Assembly: GCA_052118425.1 (NCBI GenBank)
Contig: JBQKHF010000009.1
Length of the DNA: 64,000 nt
Strand: one strand, 5' to 3'
Source: Roseburia_C sp900315735
GTDB taxonomy: Bacteria; Bacillota; Clostridia; Lachnospirales; Lachnospiraceae
Of the stretch, positions 49,473-58,900 are shown in pieces. The position numbers and the translations under genes were made by a program. The notes beneath the pieces were generated by a model. That model saw only the letters and a program-made list of their open reading frames with translations, ran no database searches and was not told where the DNA came from. The first letter of the stretch is position 1. Each line of letters begins with the position of its first letter.

Positions 49473-50699
49473 ATGAAAGAAAAAGTTGTTTTAGCGTACT
49501 CCGGTGGACTTGATACAACCGCTATCATCCCTTGGTTAAAAGAAAATTATGATTATGAAGTAATCTGCTGCTGCGTTGACTGCGGACAGGGTGAAGAGCT
49601 GGACGGTCTTGATGAAAGAGCAAAATTATCCGGCGCAACCAAATTATATATTGAAGATATTACAGATGAATTCTGTGATGACTACATTGTTCCTTGTGTT
49701 CAGGCTGATGCCGTATACGAGAACAAATATCTCTTGGGAACTTCTATGGCTCGTCCTGGTATTGCCAAGAAATTAGTTGAAATTGCAAGAAAAGAAAATG
49801 CCGTTGCTATCTGCCATGGTGCAACCGGTAAAGGAAACGACCAGATTCGTTTCGAGCTTTCTATCAAAGCGCTTGCTCCCGATATCAAAATCATCGCTCC
49901 TTGGCGTGATGACAAATGGAAAATGGATTCCCGTGAATCCGAAATTGAATACTGTAAAGCACATGGCATTCATCTTCCATTCTCTACTGACCAGAGCTAC
50001 AGCCGTGACCGTAACTTATGGCACATCAGCCACGAAGGTCTTGAGTTAGAGGATCCTGCAAATGAGCCAAACTATGACCACCTTTTAGTACTTGGTGTAT
50101 CTCCTGAAAAAGCTCCGGATGAGGGTGAATATGTAACCATGACCTTTGAAAAAGGTGTTCCTACTGCTGTCAACGGAAAGAAAATGAAAGTTTCCGATAT
50201 CATCCGTGAATTAAACCGTTTAGGCGGCAAACATGGAATCGGTATCATCGATATCGTAGAGAACCGTGTTGTTGGTATGAAATCCCGTGGTGTATATGAG
50301 ACTCCTGGCGGAACTATCCTGATGGAAGCACATCGTCAGTTAGAGGAACTCGTATTAGACCGTGCTACTATGGACGTAAAGAAAGATATGGGCAACCGTA
50401 TGGCTCAGATCGTTTACGAAGGAAAATGGTTCACACCTTTACGTGAAGCAGTTCAGGCATTCGTTGAGTCTACACAGGAATATGTAACCGGTGAAGTAAA
50501 ATTCAAACTCTACAAAGGAAACATCATCAAAGCCGGAACAACTTCTCCATACTCTCTCTACAGCGAGTCACTGGCAAGCTTTACAACCGGAGACCTTTAT
50601 GATCACCATGATGCAGATGGATTCATCACACTGTTTGGTCTTCCATTAAAAGTTCGTGCTATGAAAATGCATGAATTAGAGAAAAATAACCAGAAATAG
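49473..50699 (+). CDS. argG: Argininosuccinate synthase
   Basis: A 408-residue ATP-dependent ligase joining citrulline and aspartate: the PP-loop VVLAYSGGLDTTAIIPWL, CHGATGKGNDQIRFE and YSRDRNLWHISHEG are all present. AGAAAGGA lies ahead of the ATG. It is divergent from the argC operon. argH and argF are not in the window. Confidence 0.97.
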   Translation: MKEKVVLAYSGGLDTTAIIPWLKENYDYEVICCCVDCGQGEELDGLDERAKLSGATKLYIEDITDEFCDDYIVPCVQADAVYENKYLLGTSMARPGIAKKLVEIARKENAVAICHGATGKGNDQIRFELSIKALAPDIKIIAPWRDDKWKMDSRESEIEYCKAHGIHLPFSTDQSYSRDRNLWHISHEGLELEDPANEPNYDHLLVLGVSPEKAPDEGEYVTMTFEKGVPTAVNGKKMKVSDIIRELNRLGGKHGIGIIDIVENRVVGMKSRGVYETPGGTILMEAHRQLEELVLDRATMDVKKDMGNRMAQIVYEGKWFTPLREAVQAFVESTQEYVTGEVKFKLYKGNIIKAGTTSPYSLYSESLASFTTGDLYDHHDADGFITLFGLPLKVRAMKMHELEKNNQK

Positions 50700-50713
50700 T
50701 ATTTTCTAACATA

Positions 50714-50750
50714 AACTACGAGAAACTCGCAAAGCGTGTTTCTCGTAGTT
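50714..50750. terminator. Palindromic repeat acting as bidirectional terminator
   Basis: A perfect 13-bp stem (AACTACGAGAAAC/GTTTCTCGTAGTT) with an inner CGC/GCG closing an AAA loop, between convergent argG and the MocR gene, whose stop codon it overlaps. It contains the inverse of the 32-bp core at 21927-21958. Confidence 0.7.
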
Positions 50751-52170
50751 ACTTATCCAGAATCCCTCTTAATACAGCAAGACCCTGCTCCATTTCTTCT
50801 TCTGTCAGATTGCCATATCCTAATACCAGTGTCGGAACTTTCTTTTCCTTTGGCTTTTGAATCACATATTCACCCAGTCTATGAATTTCAATATGCCTCT
50901 CTCTCGCCTGTTCCACCACTTCTTCTTCCTTCCACTTCGTATCCAGTTCCACCAATACATGCAGTCCTGCATTATCACCATAGATGCGTTGAATCCAGTT
51001 TTCCCTCTTCAGAAGCCGCATAAAAGTATCATGTTTATTCTTATAGTTATTACGCATCCGATTGAGGTGCCGTTCAAAATGCCCTTCTTCCATAAAATGG
51101 CACAATACTTCCTGGCTGTTCCGCGGCACCGTGCAGGCATAGAAACCACAGGTGCTGTGATACCGCTCCATCAGAGAATGTGGCAGTACCATAAAGCTGA
51201 TTCGAAGAGAAGGTGCAATACTCTTCGAAAAAGTTCCAATGTAAATCACATGCTCCCCGGTATCATTTCCCCATAAAGCAGGAATCGGCTTTCCTTTATA
51301 ACGGAACTCACTGTCGTGGTCATCCTCTATGATATACCGACCTTCTCCTTCGGACGCCCACTGCAGCAGCTCTAATCGTCTTCGTAACGGCATTACATTT
51401 CCCAGCGGGAACTGATGGGATGGCATGACATAAACCATGTCCGGATTTTCTTTCCGAATAGCCTCCATGCAGATTCCATCTTCATCAATTTCATCTGCCA
51501 GCACCCGGTATCCCATATTACAGAACGTATAATATGCCTGCAAATAAGTATAATTCTCCATTGCTACTTTCTTATCTCTTCCCATAATCTGGGCTAACAG
51601 CAGCAAAAGGTACTCATTACCTGCTCCAAGAAGAATCTGTTTTTCATCACAGACTACCCCTCTCGCCTGATAGAGATAGCGGCTGATTGCCGCTCGAAGA
51701 TTTAATTCTCCTTTTGGATTTCCGGAAAGCAGTAAATCCGGATTGTCCTCCGGCACAACGCTCTTGTGCATCCGATACCATATTCCATAGGGAAAATGTT
51801 TCCGGTCAATCTCATAAGGCGAAAAGCTGATTTCATACTGCTTCTTCTGCCGCTCCATGAGTCTTCCTTCTTCTGACTTTTCCTGTCCACGGCTCAGCTG
51901 ATACAGCATACTGATATCACAGACAAAATATCCGGCACAGGGTTTCGGTTCAATATAACCCTCTGCCGTAAGCTGCTCATATGCCAGTTCCACGGTACTC
52001 CTGCTGATTTGCAGATTTTTTGCCATAAAACGAGTAGACGGTAATTTTTCCCCGGGGGAAATCTTACCGTCTGCTATATCCTTACGAATATATTCGTAAA
52101 TCTGCTCATAAAGTGCGCGTGGAGAATCCGGTTGTAAATCAATCCATAATTCCTTCATCCCGCTATCCAC
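50749..52170 (-). CDS. MocR-type transcription regulator (GntR helix-turn-helix plus aminotransferase domain)
   Basis: A 473-residue protein. The N-terminal GntR winged helix (ALYEQIYEYIRKDIADGKIS, PSTRFMAKNLQISRSTVELAYEQL) is fused from about residue 110 to a fold-type I aminotransferase-like domain with the PLP lysine region IYIGTFSKSIAPSLR. MocR proteins sense PLP or amino-acid adducts and regulate genes such as pdxST, gabT or ddl. No obvious target gene is next to it. It abuts the DUF2225 gene directly. Confidence 0.93.
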   Translation of the reverse strand: MDSGMKELWIDLQPDSPRALYEQIYEYIRKDIADGKISPGEKLPSTRFMAKNLQISRSTVELAYEQLTAEGYIEPKPCAGYFVCDISMLYQLSRGQEKSEEGRLMERQKKQYEISFSPYEIDRKHFPYGIWYRMHKSVVPEDNPDLLLSGNPKGELNLRAAISRYLYQARGVVCDEKQILLGAGNEYLLLLLAQIMGRDKKVAMENYTYLQAYYTFCNMGYRVLADEIDEDGICMEAIRKENPDMVYVMPSHQFPLGNVMPLRRRLELLQWASEGEGRYIIEDDHDSEFRYKGKPIPALWGNDTGEHVIYIGTFSKSIAPSLRISFMVLPHSLMERYHSTCGFYACTVPRNSQEVLCHFMEEGHFERHLNRMRNNYKNKHDTFMRLLKRENWIQRIYGDNAGLHVLVELDTKWKEEEVVEQARERHIEIHRLGEYVIQKPKEKKVPTLVLGYGNLTEEEMEQGLAVLRGILDK

Positions 52171-53022
52171 CTATCGATTTTTCTTAAGCTCTTTTAAAAT
52201 AACTTCTTTTAATTCTAAGGATTTATCCTTAATCTTGCGGTTTGCACTGGCAGAACTCAAAACACGGCTTAAGCATTTTGATGTTATATCATACTGCTTA
52301 TAATGGAATGCCATATTTGCAAGAAGATAATCCATGGTACTCTGGTCCATTCCACAGATTGGGAACATTTCAGTACTTACTGCCTTCATCATACCATCAT
52401 AAGCTTCTTTGTAGAAGGATTCCTCCTCCTGTCTGCAGGCTGCTGCCTCTTCCTTTTTACCGGCAGTCTCTAACTCTTCTGCCTTGGTACGAAGCAGCCA
52501 TGCAAGAATCAGACAGTTATATGCCTTTTCACTGGTTCTTGCTTTCTTTACCATTGCATTAAACAGAGATAACTTATGCATTTCAATCGCCTTATCATAA
52601 TCCCATGTTGCATCGGTAGATGGTGCCTGTGCATGGAAATTCAGGCAAATCTGGTCTTTGATTAATTTAATCTGACCCATGGTAATATGCTCAAAATAAC
52701 GATTCAGTGAAGTGTATCCGCAATTCGGGCAGGATGCCACATCATATTTCAGAGAATCCACATACTGCTGTCTTGGTCTTAAATCTGCATCCGGCTCTAA
52801 TCGCTTAACTTTACCGGCTTTTACCATTTTTGTCTTAAATTCTTTATCACATACCGGGCAGCGCACGGTCTTATCTAAAAGGAAATCCTCTTCCTTTGGC
52901 TGCACTACGGCTGTTTCTACTTTTTCTTTTGTTTTCGTTTCTGATGCTTTCTCATCGGCATAAAGATCTGTACTGTCTGTTGCCTTTATTCCGAATTTTT
53001 CCAATCCAGCAAATAAATTCAT
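52171..53022 (-). CDS. DUF2225 protein with paired zinc-ribbon cysteines
   Basis: A 283-residue cytosolic protein. After a charged leader of ~50 residues come two CxxC knuckles, VRCPVCDKEFKTKMVKAG (about 54-57) and ASCPNCGYTSLNRYFEH (about 96-99), then an all-helical TPR-like domain (NCLILAWLLRTKAEEL). It matches DUF2225, whose role is unknown. Convergent arrangement is absent: it sits between glnS and the MocR gene in the same direction, 15 nt after glnS. Confidence 0.85.
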   Translation of the reverse strand: MNLFAGLEKFGIKATDSTDLYADEKASETKTKEKVETAVVQPKEEDFLLDKTVRCPVCDKEFKTKMVKAGKVKRLEPDADLRPRQQYVDSLKYDVASCPNCGYTSLNRYFEHITMGQIKLIKDQICLNFHAQAPSTDATWDYDKAIEMHKLSLFNAMVKKARTSEKAYNCLILAWLLRTKAEELETAGKKEEAAACRQEEESFYKEAYDGMMKAVSTEMFPICGMDQSTMDYLLANMAFHYKQYDITSKCLSRVLSSASANRKIKDKSLELKEVILKELKKNR

Positions 53023-53037
53023 GTCTATTCCTCCGCT

Positions 53038-54708
53038 CTACTGCTGAGCCGGCAGTTTATAAGAACTCTTTAGTGAAACGATGCGGTTAAATACCAGCGC
53101 ATCTTCTTTTGAATCTTTCGCATCTACGCAGAAGTATCCCTGTCTTACGAACTGGAAACTGTCATATCCTTTCGCATCTGCAAGGCTTGGTTCTACATAG
53201 CACTCTTTTAATACGTTAAGAGAATTCGGATTTAAGTTTAAGCTTCCGTCTTCGTTATATACGCCTAACTCTTCATCCACAATATTCTCATATAATCTTA
53301 CTTCTGCTTTCACTGCAGTTGGTGCTGCTACCCAGTGAATGGTTCCCTTTACCTTTCTTCCATCCGGGCTGTTTCCGCCTCTGGATTCCGGGTCATAGGT
53401 ACAGTGAATCTCTGTCACTTTTCCGTTTTCGTCCTTTACAAAGCTGTTACATTTCACAAAATATGCATGCATCAGACGTACTTCATTGCCCGGGAACATA
53501 CGGAAATATTTTCTCGGTGGCTCTTCCATAAAGTCTTCTCTGTCAATATAAAGCTCTCTTGCAAACGGAACTTTACGGCTGCCAAGTGCTTCATTTTCCA
53601 TATTATTGACTACATCAAAGTATTCAATCTGGTCTTCCGGATAATTATCAATGATAACCTTAATCGGATCTAATACTGCCATCACGCGGGAACGTTTTAA
53701 TTTCAAATCCTCACGGATACAATATTCTAACATTGCATAATCTACCGAACTGTTTGCCTTGGAAACGCCGCACAGCTCTACGAACATCTTAATAGACTCC
53801 GGTGTAAAGCCTCTTCTTCTCAAAGCGGCAATGGATACCAGACGCGGGTCATCCCATCCATCTACAATGTGTTCTTCTACCAGTTTCTTAATATAACGCT
53901 TACCGGTTACCACATTGGTAAGATATAATTTTGCAAACTCAATCTGCTTTGGTGGATTCTCATACTCCAACTCACGGACAACCCAGTCATATAAAGGTCT
54001 GTGGTCTTCGAATTCCAGTGTACAGATAGAATGTGTAATTCCTTCGATTGCATCCTCGATTGGATGAGCGAAATCATACATCGGATAAATGCACCATTTA
54101 TCTCCGGTATTCTGATGTGTCATATGTGCTACACGATAAATAACCGGGTCACGCATATTCATATTTGGAGAAGCCATGTCAATTCTGGCACGCAATACTT
54201 TCTCACCGTCTGCATACTTGCCATCTTTCATTGCTTCAAACAGTTCTAAGTTCTCTTCTACACTTCTTCCGGCTGATGGGTCTTCTTTTCCCGGCTCCTT
54301 TAAGGTTCCGCGGTACTCACGCATCTCTTCTGCACTTAAGTCAGAAACATACGCTTTGCCCTTCTTAATCAGTTTTACAGCTGCTTCATACATCTGGTCA
54401 AAATAATTGGATGCAAAAAACAGTCTGTCACCCCAATCAGCACCCAGCCATTTAATATCCTCTTTGATTGACTCTACGAATTCGCTTCGCTCTTTGGTCG
54501 GATTGGTATCGTCAAAACGCATATTAAATAAACCGTTATATTCCTGTGCAAGTCCATAATTTAAAAGAATAGATTTGGCATGTCCGATATGCAAATAGCC
54601 ATTTGGTTCCGGTGGAAATCTGGTATGCACCGTTTTGCAATGTCCTTCTGCTAAATCTTTGTCGATAATCTGCTCAATAAAATTCTTGGAGACAGCTTCG
54701 TTTTCCAT
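53038..54708 (-). CDS. glnS: Glutaminyl-tRNA synthetase
   Basis: A 556-residue class I synthetase. The HIGH motif PPEPNGYLHIGHAKSI, FDDTNPTKERSEFV and WCIYPMYDFAHPIEDAIEGITH identify GlnRS rather than GltX; the C-terminal beta-barrel anticodon domains are present. The position of the KMSKS loop reads VVTGKRYIKKLV, diverging from the MSKR of E. coli GlnRS. Most Firmicutes make Gln-tRNA with GatCAB, so GlnRS here marks the Clostridia that acquired the enzyme. Confidence 0.96.
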   Translation of the reverse strand: MENEAVSKNFIEQIIDKDLAEGHCKTVHTRFPPEPNGYLHIGHAKSILLNYGLAQEYNGLFNMRFDDTNPTKERSEFVESIKEDIKWLGADWGDRLFFASNYFDQMYEAAVKLIKKGKAYVSDLSAEEMREYRGTLKEPGKEDPSAGRSVEENLELFEAMKDGKYADGEKVLRARIDMASPNMNMRDPVIYRVAHMTHQNTGDKWCIYPMYDFAHPIEDAIEGITHSICTLEFEDHRPLYDWVVRELEYENPPKQIEFAKLYLTNVVTGKRYIKKLVEEHIVDGWDDPRLVSIAALRRRGFTPESIKMFVELCGVSKANSSVDYAMLEYCIREDLKLKRSRVMAVLDPIKVIIDNYPEDQIEYFDVVNNMENEALGSRKVPFARELYIDREDFMEEPPRKYFRMFPGNEVRLMHAYFVKCNSFVKDENGKVTEIHCTYDPESRGGNSPDGRKVKGTIHWVAAPTAVKAEVRLYENIVDEELGVYNEDGSLNLNPNSLNVLKECYVEPSLADAKGYDSFQFVRQGYFCVDAKDSKEDALVFNRIVSLKSSYKLPAQQ

Positions 54709-54748
54709 TTTGTCTTCCTCCTGGGTTCGTTTCTTCGCTAATATATCT

Positions 54749-54777
54749 ATTATAAAGTCAAACGCCCGCTAAATCAA
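54749..54777 (-). promoter_or_regulatory. glnS promoter
   Basis: Minus-strand TTGATT and a perfect TATAAT with 17-bp spacing, 41 nt before glnS. Confidence 0.65.
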
Positions 54778-54864
54778 TAACGATTTTTGGAGTTCCGTCA
54801 AAATGTTGCCCGGTCACGCTTTCTTTGTTCCACTGCATTTCCATTACTCGGCTGTACTTTTTTC

Positions 54865-55725
54865 CTAGCTGTGCTTGATATGCTGATGGGTAAACAGATG
54901 ATCCTGGCAGTATTCATAATTGCCATCGCATTTTGAGCAGAAACGGAATTCCAGATTTGGATCATCCAGTTCGGTTCTTCCGCAGACTGCACATTTATGC
55001 TTTGTCACCATGCTGCCTCTTCTTGGCTCCCGCATCTGAGCCTTAAATGCTCTTTTCCGGTGAATTTCCTTCGGTGATACCCTTCTGTAATTTCTGGTAG
55101 ACAGGAAGAAAATCAGGAAGTTTAAGATGGACATAATGATAGCAATTCTGCCGCCCCAGCTGGTTAAAATCAGATTAATTGCAATCAGTACCGCATATAC
55201 CACTGCCATCCACTTCATTTTTACCGGAATGATAAAGAACAGTAAAATCTGCATTTCCGGATACATGACCGCAAAGGCAAGGAATATGGTCAGATTGATA
55301 TAATTCGTAGAGAAAGTAAGGCTTGAAATCAGTGAAATTGTTTCTAAGCTTCCGTTTCCGGTTGCTGCATATATTCCATATAAAATGAATGCTCCGATTA
55401 CAGTAAATAACATTCCGCCAAAAATATAAACATTAAAGCGGAAGGTGCCCCAGCTTCGTTCCAGTGCTGAACCCAGCTGATAATAAAGAAGTGCCATAAT
55501 CAGCAGTGAAAATACTCTGGTGTCTGTGGGCATCAGAATCCAGGTAATCAGTCTCCATACCTGTCCATGCAGAATATGGTACGGACTTAAGGTCAGCATC
55601 AGCAAAAAAGACGGCTGTACTGCATTAATCACAAATCCGATACAATATGCTGCAATCAGATAAATCATCAGATTCGGGATGGCATATTTCCCAATTTTAC
55701 GCTCCATTTTATTCAAAAAATTCAT
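54865..55725 (-). CDS. Rhomboid-like membrane protein with C-terminal zinc ribbon
   Basis: A 286-residue protein. Six hydrophobic segments (from NLMIYLIAAYCIGFVINAV to RIAIIMSILNFLIFFL, about residues 15-215) follow a rhomboid-like layout, including the loop-1 motif HGQVWRLITWILMP. The catalytic GxSG and the late-helix histidine are not visible, so proteolysis is doubtful. A basic segment leads to a zinc-binding tail CAVCGRTEL, CSKCDG, CQDHLFTHQHIKH. The start MNFLNKM is chosen from GAGGTG upstream. Confidence 0.82.
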   Translation of the reverse strand: MNFLNKMERKIGKYAIPNLMIYLIAAYCIGFVINAVQPSFLLMLTLSPYHILHGQVWRLITWILMPTDTRVFSLLIMALLYYQLGSALERSWGTFRFNVYIFGGMLFTVIGAFILYGIYAATGNGSLETISLISSLTFSTNYINLTIFLAFAVMYPEMQILLFFIIPVKMKWMAVVYAVLIAINLILTSWGGRIAIIMSILNFLIFFLSTRNYRRVSPKEIHRKRAFKAQMREPRRGSMVTKHKCAVCGRTELDDPNLEFRFCSKCDGNYEYCQDHLFTHQHIKHS

Positions 55726-55771
55726 ATTACACCTCATATTTCATAAATTAGTTTATTGCAATCTGTCTATT

Positions 55772-55801
55772 ATTATAGAAGTATCTCCAAAGATTTGTCA
55801 A
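55772..55801 (-). promoter_or_regulatory. Promoter of the rhomboid-like gene
   Basis: Minus-strand consensus TTGACA and TATAAT with 18-bp spacing, 46 nt before the start. Confidence 0.7.
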
Positions 55802-55877
55802 CGACACTGGGATTTCTTCATAAAAATTTCAGATTCCCACATATTTCTAAACAAACCATAAATTCTTCTATTAGGAA

Positions 55878-55906
55878 TTGTTTTTTGAAAAATACTGTCG
55901 TATAAT
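55878..55906 (+). promoter_or_regulatory. Promoter of the dehydratase-activase fusion gene
   Basis: TTGTTT and a perfect TATAAT with 17-bp spacing, 69 nt before the ATG. Confidence 0.6.
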
Positions 55907-55975
55907 GGACTTTGTTTTGGAATTTATGAAACACATTATTAATATGAAGTAACAGACTAATACAGGGTGATTATT

Positions 55976-58900
55976 ATGGAAAACAAAAATCTTAACAAAC
56001 TGGGAATAGATATCGGTTCCACAACCGTTAAAATTGCTGTTCTCGGTGAAAATAATGAGCTGCTCTTTGCAGACTACGAAAGACATTTTGCCAATATCCG
56101 TGAAACCTTAACGGATTTATTAAAAAAGGCATTTGATAAGCTTGGAAATTTAAAGCTGGCACCAATGATTACCGGTTCCGGTGGACTTACCCTTGCCAAA
56201 CATCTTGGCATTCCATTTGTGCAGGAGGTTATTTCCGTATCTACTGCTTTACAGGACTATGCGCCACAGACCGACGTTGCCATTGAGCTTGGTGGTGAGG
56301 ATGCCAAGATTATTTATTTCGAAGGCGGTAATGTGGAACAGCGTATGAATGGTATCTGTGCCGGTGGTACCGGCTCCTTTATCGACCAGATGGCTTCCTT
56401 GATTCAGACAGATGCATCCGGTCTGAATGAGTATGCCAAAAATTATGATGCCATTTATCCGATTGCTGCCCGATGCGGTGTATTTGCAAAAACCGATATC
56501 CAGCCACTGATTAACGAAGGAGCAACCAGAGAAGACTTATCTGCTTCTATTTTCCAGGCAGTTGTAAACCAGACCATCAGTGGTCTTGCCTGTGGAAAAC
56601 CAATCCGTGGACACGTTGCATTCTTAGGTGGACCGCTGCACTTTCTTTCCGAATTAAAGGAAGCTTTTATCCGCACCTTAAAATTAGACGATGAGCACAT
56701 CATTGCACCGGAGAATTCCCATCTGTTTGCATCCATTGGGTCCGCATTAAATTATAAAGAAGATGTTACTTACGATTTATCCGATATTTTAGACAAATTG
56801 TCTTCTGATATTAAGATGGAATTTGAAGTAGCCCGTATGGAGCCGCTTTTTGCAACCCAGGCAGACTACGATGCCTTTACTGCCCGCCATAACGGACACA
56901 ATGTAAAGACCGCAGACCTTTCTACTTACAAAGGAAACTGCTATCTGGGTATCGATGCCGGTTCCACTACAACCAAGATTGCACTGGCAGGAGAAGACGG
57001 TTCTCTTCTCTACTCTTTCTATAGCAGCAACAACGGAAGCCCTCTGGCTACTGCCATCAAATCCATCAAGGAAATCTATTCCCTGTTACCGGCAGATGCA
57101 CATATTGTACATTCCTGCTCTACCGGTTATGGAGAGGCTTTATTAAAAGCTGCCCTTATGCTGGATGACGGTGAAGTAGAAACCGTTGCCCATTACTATG
57201 CCGCAGCATTCTTTGACCCGGATGTAGACTGTATCTTAGACATCGGTGGTCAGGATATGAAATGTATCAAGATTAAGAACCAGACCGTTGACAGCGTTCA
57301 GTTAAATGAAGCCTGCTCTTCCGGATGCGGTTCCTTTATCGAGACTTTTGCGAAATCTTTAAATTACAGTGTGCAGGATTTTGCCAAAGAAGCTTTATTT
57401 GCGGAAAATCCGATTGACCTTGGAACCCGTTGTACCGTATTCATGAACTCCAAGGTAAAACAGGCACAGAAGGAAGGTGCAAGCGTTGCTGATATTTCTG
57501 CCGGTCTTGCTTATTCCGTTATCAAAAATGCACTTTTCAAGGTTATCAAGCTTTCCGATGCAAAGGATTTAGGTGAGCATATCGTAGTTCAAGGTGGAAC
57601 CTTCTACAATGATGCGGTACTCCGAAGCTTTGAAAAGATTTCCGGCTGCGAAGCGGTAAGACCTGATATTGCAGGAATTATGGGTGCTTTCGGTGCTGCC
57701 TTAATTGCAAGGGAGCGTCACGAAGAGGGTTACCAGACTTCCATGCTTTCCATTGATGAAATCAATGCACTGACCTTTGATACCAAACTGACCCGCTGTC
57801 AGGGATGTACCAACCACTGTCTTTTGACCATCAACCGTTTCTCCGGCAATCGTTCCTACATTACCGGTAACCGTTGTGAGCGTGGACTTGGCAAAGAAAA
57901 GAATAAAGAAAATATTCCGAACCTTTTTGAATATAAGAATGAACGGCTTTTTGCTTATCCTCCACTGAAGAAAGAAGAAGCCACCCGTGGAACCGTAGGA
58001 CTTCCAAGAGTATTAAATATGTATGAGAATTACCCATTCTGGGCAACCTTCTTTGCAGCTTTAAAATTCGAAGTAGTACTCTCTCCACAGTCAACCAGAA
58101 AGATTTATGAGCTGGGTATTGATTCCATTCCAAGTGAGTCCGAATGTTATCCTGCCAAGCTTGCCCACGGTCATGTTTCCTGGCTGATTCAGCATCAGGT
58201 AGATTTCATTTTCTACCCATGTATTCCTTATGAGAGAAATGAATTCCCGGATTCTAACAATCACTACAACTGCCCGATTGTTACATCCTATGCTGAAAAT
58301 ATCAAGAATAATGTCGATGAAATCACTTCCGGTCAGGTACGTTTCTTAAATCCGTTTATGGCATTTACGAACCTTGACGTTCTGACCGAGCAGTTAGTAC
58401 ATACCTTTACCGAAGAGTTCTCCATTCCGGCAGAAGAAATCAAAGCTGCTGCGAAAACTGCATGGCAGGAGCTTGCCAATGCCAGAGAGGATATCAAACG
58501 CAAAGGCGAAGAGACTTTAGCATACTTAAAAGAGACCGGAAAACGCGGTATTGTCCTTGCCGGACGTCCATATCATGTGGACCCGGAAATCAACCACGGT
58601 ATTCCGGAGCTGATTAATTCCTATGGTCTTGCTGTACTTACTGAAGATTCTGTAGCGCATCTTCATGAAGTAGAGCGTCCGCTTATCGTTATGGACCAGT
58701 GGATGTACCACTCCAGACTGTATGCTGCAGCAAACTTCGTAAAGACACAGGATAACCTTGATTTAATCCAGTTAAATTCCTTCGGTTGTGGACTGGATGC
58801 CGTTACAACAGACTGTGTCAATGACATTTTAAGTAAATCCGGCAAGATTTATACCTGCCTGAAAATTGATGAAGTAAATAACTTAGGTGCCGCAAGAATC

